Shown here piece by piece: positions 16,379 to 24,056 of a stretch of DNA of 64,000 bases. Made by a program: the position numbers and the translations under genes. The notes under the pieces were generated by a model, which saw nothing but the letters and a program-made list of their open reading frames with translations, did not search any database and had not been told where the DNA came from. How positions within the stretch are numbered: position 1 is the first letter of the stretch; each line of letters starts with the position of its first letter. The DNA lies in IMG/VR virus record IMGVR_UViG_3300030328_001039, positions 1 to 64,000 of that record; one strand, 5' to 3'. This DNA comes from a virus.

Positions 16379-16530
16379 TATTCTCATGGGGGTTTTGGCA
16401 GACTAAAAACGGTAAAGGTGTTTGACGCAGTAACAGGTCTTTTCCCAACTAAATAGTTGTAGACAGTTACTTTATGCCAATGGGGGCTTTCCTTTCCCCT
16501 CATACCGTTCCCCCACCTAGAGGTGATAAC
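16379..16530 (+). promoter_or_regulatory. Structured leader/intergenic region before the clamp gene
   Basis: 152 nt without a convincing gene, unusual in this compact half. It holds TGGGGG at 16387-16392 and 16481-16486 and CCCCCA at 16510-16515, so either G block can pair with the C block; a small AACTA-AA-TAGTT palindrome lies at 16448-16459. The Shine-Dalgarno GAGGTGAT (16520-16527) sits directly after the C block, so the stem could influence clamp translation. A terminator for the upstream unit is an alternative. No good TATA box is seen. Confidence 0.4.
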
Positions 16531-17286
16531 ATGACTAAGATACAGATTGACAGAAAACAGTTGTTGGATTTCCTATCCGACTTTGGTAAAAACGCTGAGG
16601 ACTTGCGTATCAAGTTCGCTGATGGTAAGATGACAGCCTCGGTAGCATTCATTTCTCACTACTTGTCTAAGACGAGAAAGGTAGAGGGTTCTATACTAGA
16701 GGCAGGTACACTAGATATTACTGAACTTGTCAAGGTTCGACAGTTCATCAAGGCTGCAAAGAATGACTTAGTGACCATCAGGCAAACAGGTTCAGCAAAG
16801 ACACTGAACATTACTTGTGGTTCGTCTAAGATTTCTATGCCTACATCTTCTACGATTGTCAGTGCTGCTAAGGCTGTGTTGTTTCAGAAGTTGATTGATG
16901 AGGCAGTCGAATCTAAGTGGACTAAGTTTCATTCATGCGACCTGAATACATCAGGAGTCATCACATTGGATGAGTTGTCTACTGTGTCAAAGATGAGAGG
17001 TATTCTCAACAGCACTCCTATCTTCAAGATTACAGCAAACCCAAGTGAGAATGAGTTTCTCATATCATCAGGTAAGCGACATGAAACGAAGTTGTTCACT
17101 ACGCTTGAGTTGCGTGATTCTACTGGCCCAGTTACAGGCAGCGTGAGTTCTACATTTGGTTCATGGTTCATGGATAACATAGCACTGCTTGGCAAAGGAG
17201 AGGCTACTATACACATGGGTGAGACGACTATCATAGCACTTGAGAAGGATGATGATTTACTGGTGATTATAGACCAAAGGGTGTGA
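16531..17286 (+). CDS. pcn: Sliding clamp (PCNA-like)
   Basis: 251 residues, the usual archaeal PCNA length (about 245-250). The protein shows two similar beta-rich halves of the clamp type and ends in a strand pair (HMGETTIIAL then LLVIIDQR) resembling the PCNA C-terminus. Identification leans on length, fold impression and position beside PolB and in the clamp-loader unit; sequence conservation is low. ATG 16531 is chosen because it follows the perfect Shine-Dalgarno GAGGTGAT by 3 nt; an in-frame ATG at 16474 would add a 19-residue proline-rich tail and has no ribosome site. The clamp ring tethers PolB and other partners to DNA. Confidence 0.65.
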   Translation: MTKIQIDRKQLLDFLSDFGKNAEDLRIKFADGKMTASVAFISHYLSKTRKVEGSILEAGTLDITELVKVRQFIKAAKNDLVTIRQTGSAKTLNITCGSSKISMPTSSTIVSAAKAVLFQKLIDEAVESKWTKFHSCDLNTSGVITLDELSTVSKMRGILNSTPIFKITANPSENEFLISSGKRHETKLFTTLELRDSTGPVTGSVSSTFGSWFMDNIALLGKGEATIHMGETTIIALEKDDDLLVIIDQRV

Positions 17287-17290
17287 TTGA

Positions 17291-17437
17291 ATGAACACAG
17301 CAGAATTGATGGAATTGATAGAAGAAAGAGATGTAACAGCAGCAAGAGTTTGGAAACTAGAAAATGAACTATCTATTGTTGTTAAAAGGCTAAATGAATT
17401 AAATAAACAGATTAAAGATGGTAATGTGATAGAATGA
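17291..17437 (+). CDS. Small coiled-coil protein (48 aa) upstream of PolB
   Basis: 48 residues, one continuous amphipathic Leu/Glu/Lys helix with heptad spacing. It lies between clamp and polymerase genes, 4 nt after the former and overlapping the PolB start (ATGA). The translation coupling suggests a role with the polymerase, for example as a small accessory subunit, but there is no motif to support a specific role. Confidence 0.55.
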   Translation: MNTAELMELIEERDVTAARVWKLENELSIVVKRLNELNKQIKDGNVIE

Positions 17438-19848
17438 TTATTGACTGGTATTACCCTGCTGAGTCTGACAACTTTGGAGAGCCTAATCTATACTTGCGTA
17501 CTCGTGACAAGCATGGTACGCTGCAAGAAGAGCACATATGGCCTGAAGATGATAGGTATGTAAAGCCGCATTGTTGGATTCCAGTAGATACTCCTGAGTG
17601 GAAACTCAATCGTATGATGGGTAGATACCCCAGTGCTAAGATTCATCGAGACATTCGTACCAAAGGTATTGACAAGAAACCACTGATGAAAGTCGAGGTA
17701 GACAAACCCACAGACCTTTGGGATATTAAGGATGAAATGCCTACTTATGAAGCAGACTTGAATTATCTCGACCAAGTGTTACTGCAACTATATCCTGACA
17801 AACTACCTGAGTTCAAGCCTCGTGTATGGTACTTTGATTTGGAGTGGGACACAAAGGAGGACTTCACATCAGTTATGGCTGTAGTGGATAGCGACCTTGA
17901 CACTCCTGTTGTATTCGCATGGGCTGATTGGGAGAAAACTAACTGCCCTCAGCCTACACGCTCGACCCCAAGTGGCCCGATAGATAAAGAAGTCCGAGGT
18001 CAAAAATACACTCTCTTCAATCACTCTTCTGAAGCAGAAATGCACGAGAGTTTCATCAAGTTCTTACACAAGCGTGACCCCGATATTCTCGTAGCCCATG
18101 CTATCATGTGGGCTGACTTACCACACCTTATGCGTAGACTCAAAGACCCTGACCAACTTTCACCACTTGGTCAAGTGATTAGACCATTCAAGGGTAGAGA
18201 CGGTTACAAAGATACTCAACAGCCTATCAAGGGTAGAATATGTTTTGACTCAGCAGCACCTTGGAAATCAGGTAGTGGCTTTGAATCCTTATGGCAGAAG
18301 TCAGGTAGAGGACAATTACCTAATCGTAAGTTGAATACCATAGCAGAGCGACTTGAACTTGGTAGCAAACTGACTGAGGAAATTGAGGGTATGACTGTTC
18401 ACAATGGTTGGTACGAATACTGGAGTGACTTCGTAGATTACTGTCTCCTTGACACTACGCTACTGCGTGACATTGACAAGAAACTCAATGCCATTGATTT
18501 CTTCGTAGCAGTACAACAGTTATGTGGTGTATCATTTGCCAGCACACACAAGGTCACTCGATACTTTAGAGGTCTTGTTGGTAGGAGGACTAAAATGAAA
18601 GCCAAGAGTGCTATCAATAATAGGCGTGAAGCATTGACTGCTGCACACATACCTGACCCTATTCCCGGTAGACATGAGGGTGTAGCCATTGTAGACTATG
18701 CCTCACTATATCCAAACATCATTCTCAGTGACAATTTATGTTACACTACTAAGCGTGACCATCCGACTACCACTACCAAGACATTGGATAATGGTTCACA
18801 CTGGTGTCAGAAAGAGAAGGGTCTGCTACCTTCTATTGTTGAAGAAATGCTCGCTCTTCGTGCTGAATACAAAAGGCTCATGCGTGACGCTATAGACCCT
18901 GATGAGAAGTTGGGGTACGACATGATGCAGACCGCAGCAAAAGTCCTTGTCAATGCCCTATACGGTATGACGGGAATGAAGTCTGTTCAAGGTATGTGGA
19001 TTGATAATGATATAGCAGCCGCTATCACATACAGAGGGCGTGAGGCTATCCAACATTTGCTAAAGGAGAGTGAAGAGCAGGGCTACAAGTCACTGTATGG
19101 TCATACTGATTCAGCGTTTATTCAAGTTCCATTCGATGATGCTGAGCCACTCGCTAAGCATCTTACTCAAACTGCGAAGGATAAGTTGAACTTACCAACA
19201 ATGGAGGTTGAACTTGAAGCATACTTTGACTACTGGATTACTGCTCCAGTGAAAAACCGTTACTTCGGTATCAAGGTGTGGCCTGAAAAGAGCAAGGGTG
19301 AAATGAAGATTAGTGGTTATGAAATCAAAGCCTCTAGTTCTTCACGGATTACCAAACGCATTCAAGAAGTGGCTATGCAAATGATAGGCACTGGTAAAGA
19401 CGAAGAGGCTGTGACTGATGTACTGAGAGAAGTAAGCCTCCAAGTTAGAAACGGTGAAATACCAATTGAAGATGTGGCTTGCTCTTCTCGATTGACTATG
19501 GCTTTCAAAGATTACAAGAGCCTACCAGCACCAGCAAAGGCTGCTATGTATTACAATGAACATGTCGCTACTAATGCCGATGAAAGATGGGCTAAGGGTG
19601 ACAGTGTATCATGGATTTATGTCAAGGGCTTCAACAATGATGTACCTGACTATTACACTCTCAACGGGGAGAAGAAGAAGGTAGACTTCGTTGCTTTCCG
19701 TGATAAGTCTGAGTTGAAGAACTACACCATAGACTGGGATAAAGTGCTCAGTGTAATGGTTAAGTCTAAACTCATGCGAATATACGAGAGCCTTGACTGG
19801 GAACTAGATGCTGCCGCTGGAGCGACTATGCCTAAGTCATATTTTTAA
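17434..19848 (+). CDS. polB: Family B DNA polymerase
   Basis: 804 residues. Exonuclease motifs: Exo I YFDLEWD (Asp135, Glu137), Exo II PDILVAHAIMWAD (Asp228, but the usual Asn and Phe are replaced), Exo III YCLLD (Tyr336, Asp340). Polymerase motifs: A DYASLYPN (Asp421), B KVLVNALYG (503-511), C YGHTDS (555-560), where the first Asp of the usual YGDTDS is His557 and Asp559 remains. It is RNA/DNA-primed, not protein-primed, judging from the absence of TPR insertions and the presence of a primase gene. The C-terminus (PKSYF) lacks a PCNA-binding box, but the next small gene, in the same frame, encodes two such motifs. Replicates the viral genome with clamp, loader and primase. Confidence 0.95.
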   Translation: MIIDWYYPAESDNFGEPNLYLRTRDKHGTLQEEHIWPEDDRYVKPHCWIPVDTPEWKLNRMMGRYPSAKIHRDIRTKGIDKKPLMKVEVDKPTDLWDIKDEMPTYEADLNYLDQVLLQLYPDKLPEFKPRVWYFDLEWDTKEDFTSVMAVVDSDLDTPVVFAWADWEKTNCPQPTRSTPSGPIDKEVRGQKYTLFNHSSEAEMHESFIKFLHKRDPDILVAHAIMWADLPHLMRRLKDPDQLSPLGQVIRPFKGRDGYKDTQQPIKGRICFDSAAPWKSGSGFESLWQKSGRGQLPNRKLNTIAERLELGSKLTEEIEGMTVHNGWYEYWSDFVDYCLLDTTLLRDIDKKLNAIDFFVAVQQLCGVSFASTHKVTRYFRGLVGRRTKMKAKSAINNRREALTAAHIPDPIPGRHEGVAIVDYASLYPNIILSDNLCYTTKRDHPTTTTKTLDNGSHWCQKEKGLLPSIVEEMLALRAEYKRLMRDAIDPDEKLGYDMMQTAAKVLVNALYGMTGMKSVQGMWIDNDIAAAITYRGREAIQHLLKESEEQGYKSLYGHTDSAFIQVPFDDAEPLAKHLTQTAKDKLNLPTMEVELEAYFDYWITAPVKNRYFGIKVWPEKSKGEMKISGYEIKASSSSRITKRIQEVAMQMIGTGKDEEAVTDVLREVSLQVRNGEIPIEDVACSSRLTMAFKDYKSLPAPAKAAMYYNEHVATNADERWAKGDSVSWIYVKGFNNDVPDYYTLNGEKKKVDFVAFRDKSELKNYTIDWDKVLSVMVKSKLMRIYESLDWELDAAAGATMPKSYF

Positions 19849-19857
19849 GGTGATAAA

Positions 19858-19995
19858 ATGACTAAAACAAGACAAACAAAATTAACGGAGTATGGAATGA
19901 CATTTGAAGGACAGACAAAACTCACTGAGTTTGGTATGACTTTTGAGGCTGATATAAAAAGGAACAGTAAAGACCAAGTTGGTGAAGAGGAATGA
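19858..19995 (+). CDS. 45-aa protein with two tandem PIP-box-like motifs
   Basis: 45 residues containing a 13-residue tandem repeat, QTKLTEYGMTFEG and QTKLTEFGMTFEA. Each copy has the QxxLxx(F/Y) core of a PCNA-interacting (PIP) box, though the last aromatic position is Gly. The two copies differ at seven synonymous but only three non-synonymous nucleotides, so the protein sequence is under selection. It is in the same frame as PolB, separated from it by a single TAA and three sense codons, so it looks like a detached PolB C-terminal tail or a readthrough extension; yet it has its own Shine-Dalgarno AAGGTGAT (19847-19854). A clamp-binding bridge or clamp competitor is plausible. Confidence 0.65.
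   Translation: MTKTRQTKLTEYGMTFEGQTKLTEFGMTFEADIKRNSKDQVGEEE
19948..19966 (+). promoter_or_regulatory. Variant archaeal promoter P6 inside the PIP-box gene
   Basis: GCTGATATAAAAAGGAACA matches the 19-bp element at 17 of 19 positions; the TATA box is TATAAAAA (19953-19960). Predicted transcription start is near 19981-19983, giving a leader of about 10 nt with GGTGA before ATG 19992. The element lies within the coding sequence of the 45-aa protein. Confidence 0.55.
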
Positions 19996-20459
19996 CATCG
20001 TTTAGAATGAAGTGTGCAAAGATAGCAGCGACAGTAGTAAATCTACTTGCTGAGAAGAATGAACAGTATGGTGATAGCGCATTTGACCCTATCCGATTCT
20101 TTAGCGACCTACCCCCTGATGCTGGTTTAAGAGTGAGGATTGATGATAAACTCAGTAGACTCATGCGAGGGAGTGATACCATTGAGTCTGACATTGATGT
20201 GATTGAGGACTTGATTGGTTACTTCATTCTACTACGATTGACAATGGAGGATAAAAGACCTGAACCACAGCCACTTTCAGAAGGAGCAGAAGGAGAGTTA
20301 GACTACTACAGAAACAAGGACTTCGACCCTTATCACCCTCAAGGGGGAATAGGGGGCGACCATAGCCCATTTATCCCACCTGAAAAGATTTCTACCGGGG
20401 AAAGAATAGTAAGAAGGTACAACAAGTTCGGTGGTGAAGATGAGGTTCAACCCGAATGA
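19992..20459 (+). CDS. DUF1599/MazG-like protein, possible nucleotide metabolism role
   Basis: 155 residues. The first 85 residues follow the pattern of phage DUF1599 proteins: a helix ending in KNEQYGDSAF, then RVRIDDKLSRLMRG, then a helix VIEDLIGYFILLRL. This family is related to all-alpha NTP pyrophosphatases and is linked to nucleotide pools or base modification in phages. The C-terminal 70 residues are Pro/Gly-rich and probably unstructured. Start ATG 19992 overlaps the PIP-protein stop. Overlaps the next gene by 20 nt. Confidence 0.5.
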   Translation: MTSFRMKCAKIAATVVNLLAEKNEQYGDSAFDPIRFFSDLPPDAGLRVRIDDKLSRLMRGSDTIESDIDVIEDLIGYFILLRLTMEDKRPEPQPLSEGAEGELDYYRNKDFDPYHPQGGIGGDHSPFIPPEKISTGERIVRRYNKFGGEDEVQPE

Positions 20460-21528
20460 GACTACTGTTCACTGGTGCGAAGCGTGTGATGTAGTAGTGA
20501 AAGATGCTGACGAAGGCAAAGGTTGCTCAATCTGTAACGACTATGACTGCATTGTAGAGAAGTCAATGAATACTTTTCCTGAGTACCTAGTAGATACTCA
20601 GTACCCTTATCCTGAAATGTTTGAGTCGTATGACAAGAGCGCATACAACTGGCAACCTAGCATGGAGGATAAGATACTCCGTGTAACTAAGTCATCGCTA
20701 GGTACTTTTGATTTCTGTCCTAAGCAGTATTATTTTCAAAACATACTAGGAATGAGGGGTGAAGAACAAGACCATCACATTCGTGGGTCAAATGTTCACG
20801 ATGCAGTGGAGTGGTTTTGGAAAGAGTCACACACAAGTCTACCAGTTGTTAATGAAATGATAAACGAGGGAAAGGTAAACACTGCTAAGATGGAGTTGCG
20901 TAAAGCACTACCCAAGCCTCCAACTCCCTATGTCTATGGTGAAGAGCCTCAACTTAATCAGTATGTAGACTGGCAATTTGAAAGGCTATTACAAATGCAG
21001 AACAATCCTAAAGATTGGTTTCCTATTGCTAATGAAGTAGAGATTCATTCAACAAGAGTAGTGGTAGCCACTGATGGTAGAGTAATACCAATTCACATGA
21101 AGGGGTTCATTGACCGTATCTTCATTGATGATGACCATACTGGTATCATTCTAATGGAGTTGAAAACTGGTAAGTGGGTAGACCGTAAGCGTTCTTCTAT
21201 GCGTGCTGAAATGCAGTTCTATCGTATGATGCTAGAGCATAGCCCTCACATCGAATACCTACCTGTTGTCGGCTGGGGCTGGCAGTTTCCGGGCGGGGGT
21301 ATCAATGGTGGCGAAGGTGCTATGTGGGATTACGAGAGCGTAAAAGGGCCGGGTGGTCGGTACGCTCCTAAGACTGTAGAGAAGAGGCTTGTACGCTTGA
21401 TTGATGCACATTTGAATGATGATTTCCCTGCTGAGGCTCACGAAGCGAAGTGTGCTTGGTGTGACTTTATGGAAATGTGTCCAGCGTGGATGGGTGATTT
21501 AGCAATCGACCCTGATGATATGAGGTGA
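20440..21528 (+). CDS. RecB/Cas4-type PD-(D/E)XK nuclease with Fe-S cluster
   Basis: 362 residues from ATG 20440. Nuclease core: His120 in GSNVHDAVE, Asp225 in GFIDRIF, Glu240-x-Lys242 in MELKTGK, and QFYRMM (Gln259) as the RecB-family QxxxY-type motif. Cys93 (FCPKQY) with Cys338, Cys341 and Cys347 reproduces the four-cysteine 4Fe-4S arrangement of AddB and Cas4 enzymes. A short N-terminal extension has a CEAC/CSIC pair that may bind zinc. Likely a DNA-end exonuclease acting in recombination or genome processing. It is located beside the primase and ERCC4 nuclease. Confidence 0.85.
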   Translation: MRFNPNETTVHWCEACDVVVKDADEGKGCSICNDYDCIVEKSMNTFPEYLVDTQYPYPEMFESYDKSAYNWQPSMEDKILRVTKSSLGTFDFCPKQYYFQNILGMRGEEQDHHIRGSNVHDAVEWFWKESHTSLPVVNEMINEGKVNTAKMELRKALPKPPTPYVYGEEPQLNQYVDWQFERLLQMQNNPKDWFPIANEVEIHSTRVVVATDGRVIPIHMKGFIDRIFIDDDHTGIILMELKTGKWVDRKRSSMRAEMQFYRMMLEHSPHIEYLPVVGWGWQFPGGGINGGEGAMWDYESVKGPGGRYAPKTVEKRLVRLIDAHLNDDFPAEAHEAKCAWCDFMEMCPAWMGDLAIDPDDMR

Positions 21529-21532
21529 GAGA

Positions 21533-21832
21533 ATGGATAAAGAAGGACTAGATACGATTTCATTGTTGCTACAAATGTCATTAGAGAAGTTATGGCCTAA
21601 GTATGAGTTTTCCGTAGAAACATCGCTTCTCCCCACTGGTAAGCGTATCATAGTCAAGTCAATGTCTCAACTAATCATTGAAGATTATAATGAAGAATCT
21701 GATGTAAAGGATAGACACATCTGCTTCTTCATCGCTATTCATCCATCTAAATTAACACTAGAGCATATTAGGAATACATACGACACTATCGTTAGTAAAG
21801 TGATATACGAAATGGCATTGATAGAGGGGTGA
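21533..21832 (+). CDS. Unrecognised 99-aa protein
   Basis: 99 residues, alpha/beta in appearance with no cysteine-rich site and no known motif. It sits 4 nt after the RecB-type nuclease gene and 4 nt before the primase gene. The stop is followed closely by GTGAAAGA before the primase ATG. Function unknown. Confidence 0.7.
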   Translation: MDKEGLDTISLLLQMSLEKLWPKYEFSVETSLLPTGKRIIVKSMSQLIIEDYNEESDVKDRHICFFIAIHPSKLTLEHIRNTYDTIVSKVIYEMALIEG

Positions 21833-21836
21833 AAGA

Positions 21837-22952
21837 ATGAGTTTCATCACACTTGATTTCCCTCGTGAAGTCCTTGAGATAGCCTCTAATGGTAAACAAG
21901 GTGGTCGTTATTGCGTAAAGAATTGGAGTGAGTTAGAAAGATACTGGAAAGGTAAGAACGGCAGTGGTAATGTATACTTCACAGCCTACGGTTACCGAGC
22001 CACTAAGCCACCGAGAAACCACAGAGTAGATTATGACACACCTATTATCCGTCACTTTGTCATGGACTTTGATTGTAAGGACTTCAAACAAAGAGGCGCT
22101 GAGGTTGATTTTTCATTCATGCACGAGCAGGTTAAAAGGCTACATCGTTTTCTACTGAGAGAGAACACTCGCCACTTTGTTTGGTTCAGTGGTGGTGGTT
22201 TCCATATTTGGATTCCTCTAAAGAATACACATACCCCATCGGATGGTTACAGTGTTGCTAGAGTAAAAGAAGGTGGTAGAAAACTGATAGCAGCATGGCA
22301 TAAGAAACTCAACTTATCATGTAACGACCCTACAGTTGCTTTCGACACATCAGGCATGATTCGTATACCTAACTCCTACAACTCTAGGAGAGGCTGCTGG
22401 AGTATACCACTGGATTCAGATTCCATTCTCAATCTAACTCACGATGATTTGATGGAGAGAGCACAAGACCCGATTAGTGGGTACATAGAAAATGGTGAAA
22501 ACGATATTGCTATAACAGTGGCTCAGCGTAAAAGCCCGTTCAAAAAAACTGTTGAGAAAGTAGACGGTCTACCTGACATTACACTAGGCGATATTATTGT
22601 ATTACCATGCCTTGCTCAATCAGCATTAGGTGAAGGTAACCCTACCCACAAGGCGAGGTTTCACTTAGCATCATATCTTGCCGCAAGACTACGATGGTTC
22701 TATCCCCCTGATGCAGTAGATGATGAGATAAAGGCTGAGCATGTTAATCGTATATGTGCTATCATAGAAGAACAGGGATGGGTAGATTACTCCCCTCGTG
22801 TTACTCGTGAGCAGGTAGAGAACATTGTATTCGGTGGTGCTGGTAACAACGGTTACTCAGCAGCGTCATGCGCTACACTTGAATACGATGGACTATGCAG
22901 CGGAAGATGCCGCTATTATGATGGCAGCATAGGTGATTCAAATGAAAATTAG
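21837..22952 (+). CDS. Archaeal primase: PriS catalytic domain fused to PriL-like Fe-S domain
   Basis: 371 residues. The N-terminal archaeo-eukaryotic primase domain shows the DxD motif MDFDCKD (Asp77, Asp79), SGGGFHIW with His123, and a third acidic residue in VAFDTSG (Asp170). The C-terminal part has LPC (Cys258), then KARFHLASYLA, and after a spacer SCATL (Cys345), GLC (Cys354), GRC (Cys358): the four-cysteine pattern of the PriL C-terminal 4Fe-4S domain. In cellular archaea these are two proteins; fused forms are known from some archaeal plasmids. It makes primers for PolB. A GGGTGAAAGA ribosome site precedes ATG 21837. Confidence 0.85.
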   Translation: MSFITLDFPREVLEIASNGKQGGRYCVKNWSELERYWKGKNGSGNVYFTAYGYRATKPPRNHRVDYDTPIIRHFVMDFDCKDFKQRGAEVDFSFMHEQVKRLHRFLLRENTRHFVWFSGGGFHIWIPLKNTHTPSDGYSVARVKEGGRKLIAAWHKKLNLSCNDPTVAFDTSGMIRIPNSYNSRRGCWSIPLDSDSILNLTHDDLMERAQDPISGYIENGENDIAITVAQRKSPFKKTVEKVDGLPDITLGDIIVLPCLAQSALGEGNPTHKARFHLASYLAARLRWFYPPDAVDDEIKAEHVNRICAIIEEQGWVDYSPRVTREQVENIVFGGAGNNGYSAASCATLEYDGLCSGRCRYYDGSIGDSNEN

Positions 22953-23181
22953 ACAACATAGAATGCACGCTAATCTCTGCTTTAATTGCGGTAATGTTTT
23001 AGGTAGAACTAATAACAACAAAAGAATGATGATGTTGTGTTCAACATGTAATAAGAATGTAGACTTACTACCCGAAGAATACCGTTGTAAAGGTGAGACA
23101 AGAAAAGGTAACAGATGTAGAACAGCGGTCTATGATGGCACAGGTTATTGTCGAAATCATAAGCATCAGGAGGAGGAGTAA
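22942..23181 (+). CDS. Double zinc-finger small protein
   Basis: 79 residues from ATG 22942 behind AGGTGATT; overlaps the primase stop by 11 nt. First site: CFNC ... CSTC (about residues 16-40). Second site: RCKGETRKGNRC ... YCRNH, a C-C-C-H pattern found in many small phage and nuclease-associated zinc knuckles. The C-terminus is acidic. Probable DNA- or RNA-binding factor; no assigned function. Confidence 0.7.
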   Translation: MKIRQHRMHANLCFNCGNVLGRTNNNKRMMMLCSTCNKNVDLLPEEYRCKGETRKGNRCRTAVYDGTGYCRNHKHQEEE

Positions 23182-23891
23182 TGCCTAAGCCTGATTTAAT
23201 CATAGACTCTAATGAAAGGGGTAGCCTTTGTGAATCAATAGAGCGTAGGGCTAAGAAAGAAGGTTTGAATGTCATTAGACAACCATTAGTAGTGGGTGAT
23301 TACTTACTAGGTGCTGCTTGTGTAGAAGCAAAGAGTGTCACCGACTTGTTTCAATCGAGTCACAGCGGTCACCTATGGCGACAGTTAGACAACATGGATG
23401 CCAACTACGAGCGATTCTTTTTAGTCATACATGGTTCGATTGCCAAGTATGTCGCATTCGCTAAGAAGCAAGGCAGGTTCTTGACACACAGTAGAGTGCA
23501 GAATGAACTCACTGGTACTATCGCTCGTATCATGGCTGATTTTGAATGTCAGGTATTCTTCACTCCAAACATCAGCGAGGCTGCTATGTTCGTCACTAAA
23601 CTACACAATAAGTTACACAAGCCAGCGAGTAAGCATGGTGCTCATGCTATTCGTAGAGTATCTACAAACGATGTACGGGTAGACATGTTGCTAACAATTC
23701 CGGGTGTCGGTGCTGAGTTAGCAGAGCGTCTACTAGAGAAATGTGGTAACCTAGAAGAGATGTGTTTCCCTGAATCCCTGAAGCAAGTTAAGGGGCTGGG
23801 TGATAAGAAAAGACAACTCATTGTTGAGGTTTTGACCAGCGAATCACCAGTCCACATACAACGAAGTGTTAGGCGCAAGAGGGGTATTTAA
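23181..23891 (+). CDS. XPF/ERCC4-family nuclease with HhH domain
   Basis: 236 residues. ERCC4 nuclease landmarks: IIDSNERG (Asp9, Glu12), VVGDYLLG (Asp40), VEAKSVTDL (Glu49, Lys51, Asp55), where the normal ERK triplet reads EAK. The C-terminal domain has tandem helix-hairpin-helix motifs (IPGVGAELAERLL and VKGLGDKKRQ). This is the arrangement of archaeal Hef/XPF nucleases without the helicase part; such enzymes cut branched DNA at forks and 3' flaps. Start ATG 23181 behind GGAGGAG. Last gene of its unit before the largest intergenic gap in the rightward half. Confidence 0.88.
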   Translation: MPKPDLIIDSNERGSLCESIERRAKKEGLNVIRQPLVVGDYLLGAACVEAKSVTDLFQSSHSGHLWRQLDNMDANYERFFLVIHGSIAKYVAFAKKQGRFLTHSRVQNELTGTIARIMADFECQVFFTPNISEAAMFVTKLHNKLHKPASKHGAHAIRRVSTNDVRVDMLLTIPGVGAELAERLLEKCGNLEEMCFPESLKQVKGLGDKKRQLIVEVLTSESPVHIQRSVRRKRGI

Positions 23892-24021
23892 GGCAGCATC
23901 GTACTCCTAATTGTCCGGGTTGTCCGTTGTCTTGTCTATACTTACATGTTTATAGAGTGTATGAATTAAGAATATAATGTTCAGACGGTACATCGGACAA
24001 TCAAGACAACCAATATTGATA
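23892..24021. repeat. TTGTC repeats in direct and inverted orientation, candidate origin/operator
   Basis: Non-coding gap. The left side carries four direct TTGTC units: TTGTCCG at 23911-23917 and 23920-23926, TTGTC at 23927-23931 and 23932-23936. The right side carries inverted copies: CGGACAA at 23994-24000 and GACAA at 24005-24009. The 57 nt between are AT-rich with several TATA-like runs (for example around 23935-23975). The right arm ends about 13 nt before promoter P7 of the putative helicase gene. The layout suits a replication origin with iterons or an operator controlling P7. Confidence 0.5.
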
Positions 24022-24040
24022 GTTGATATATAAAGGAACA
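24022..24040 (+). promoter_or_regulatory. Archaeal promoter P7 (TATATAAA element)
   Basis: Sixth exact-type copy (GGAACA variant); TATA box at 24027-24034. ATG 24057 starts 23 nt after the box, predicted leaderless. It is the only copy preceded by a substantial non-coding region, with inverted TTGTC repeats just upstream, so it may be the most regulated. Confidence 0.85.
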
Positions 24041-24056
24041 GTTAGAGTTGAGAGAT

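Noticed and set aside
16474-16530. N-terminal proline-rich extension of the clamp from ATG 16474
   Set aside because: No ribosome site precedes it, the extension is low-complexity, and ATG 16531 lies 3 nt after a perfect GAGGTGAT; the length then matches PCNA.
17434-19848. Protein-primed (phi29-type) polymerase
   Set aside because: The sequence has no TPR-type insertions I can see, and primase, clamp and clamp loader are encoded nearby.
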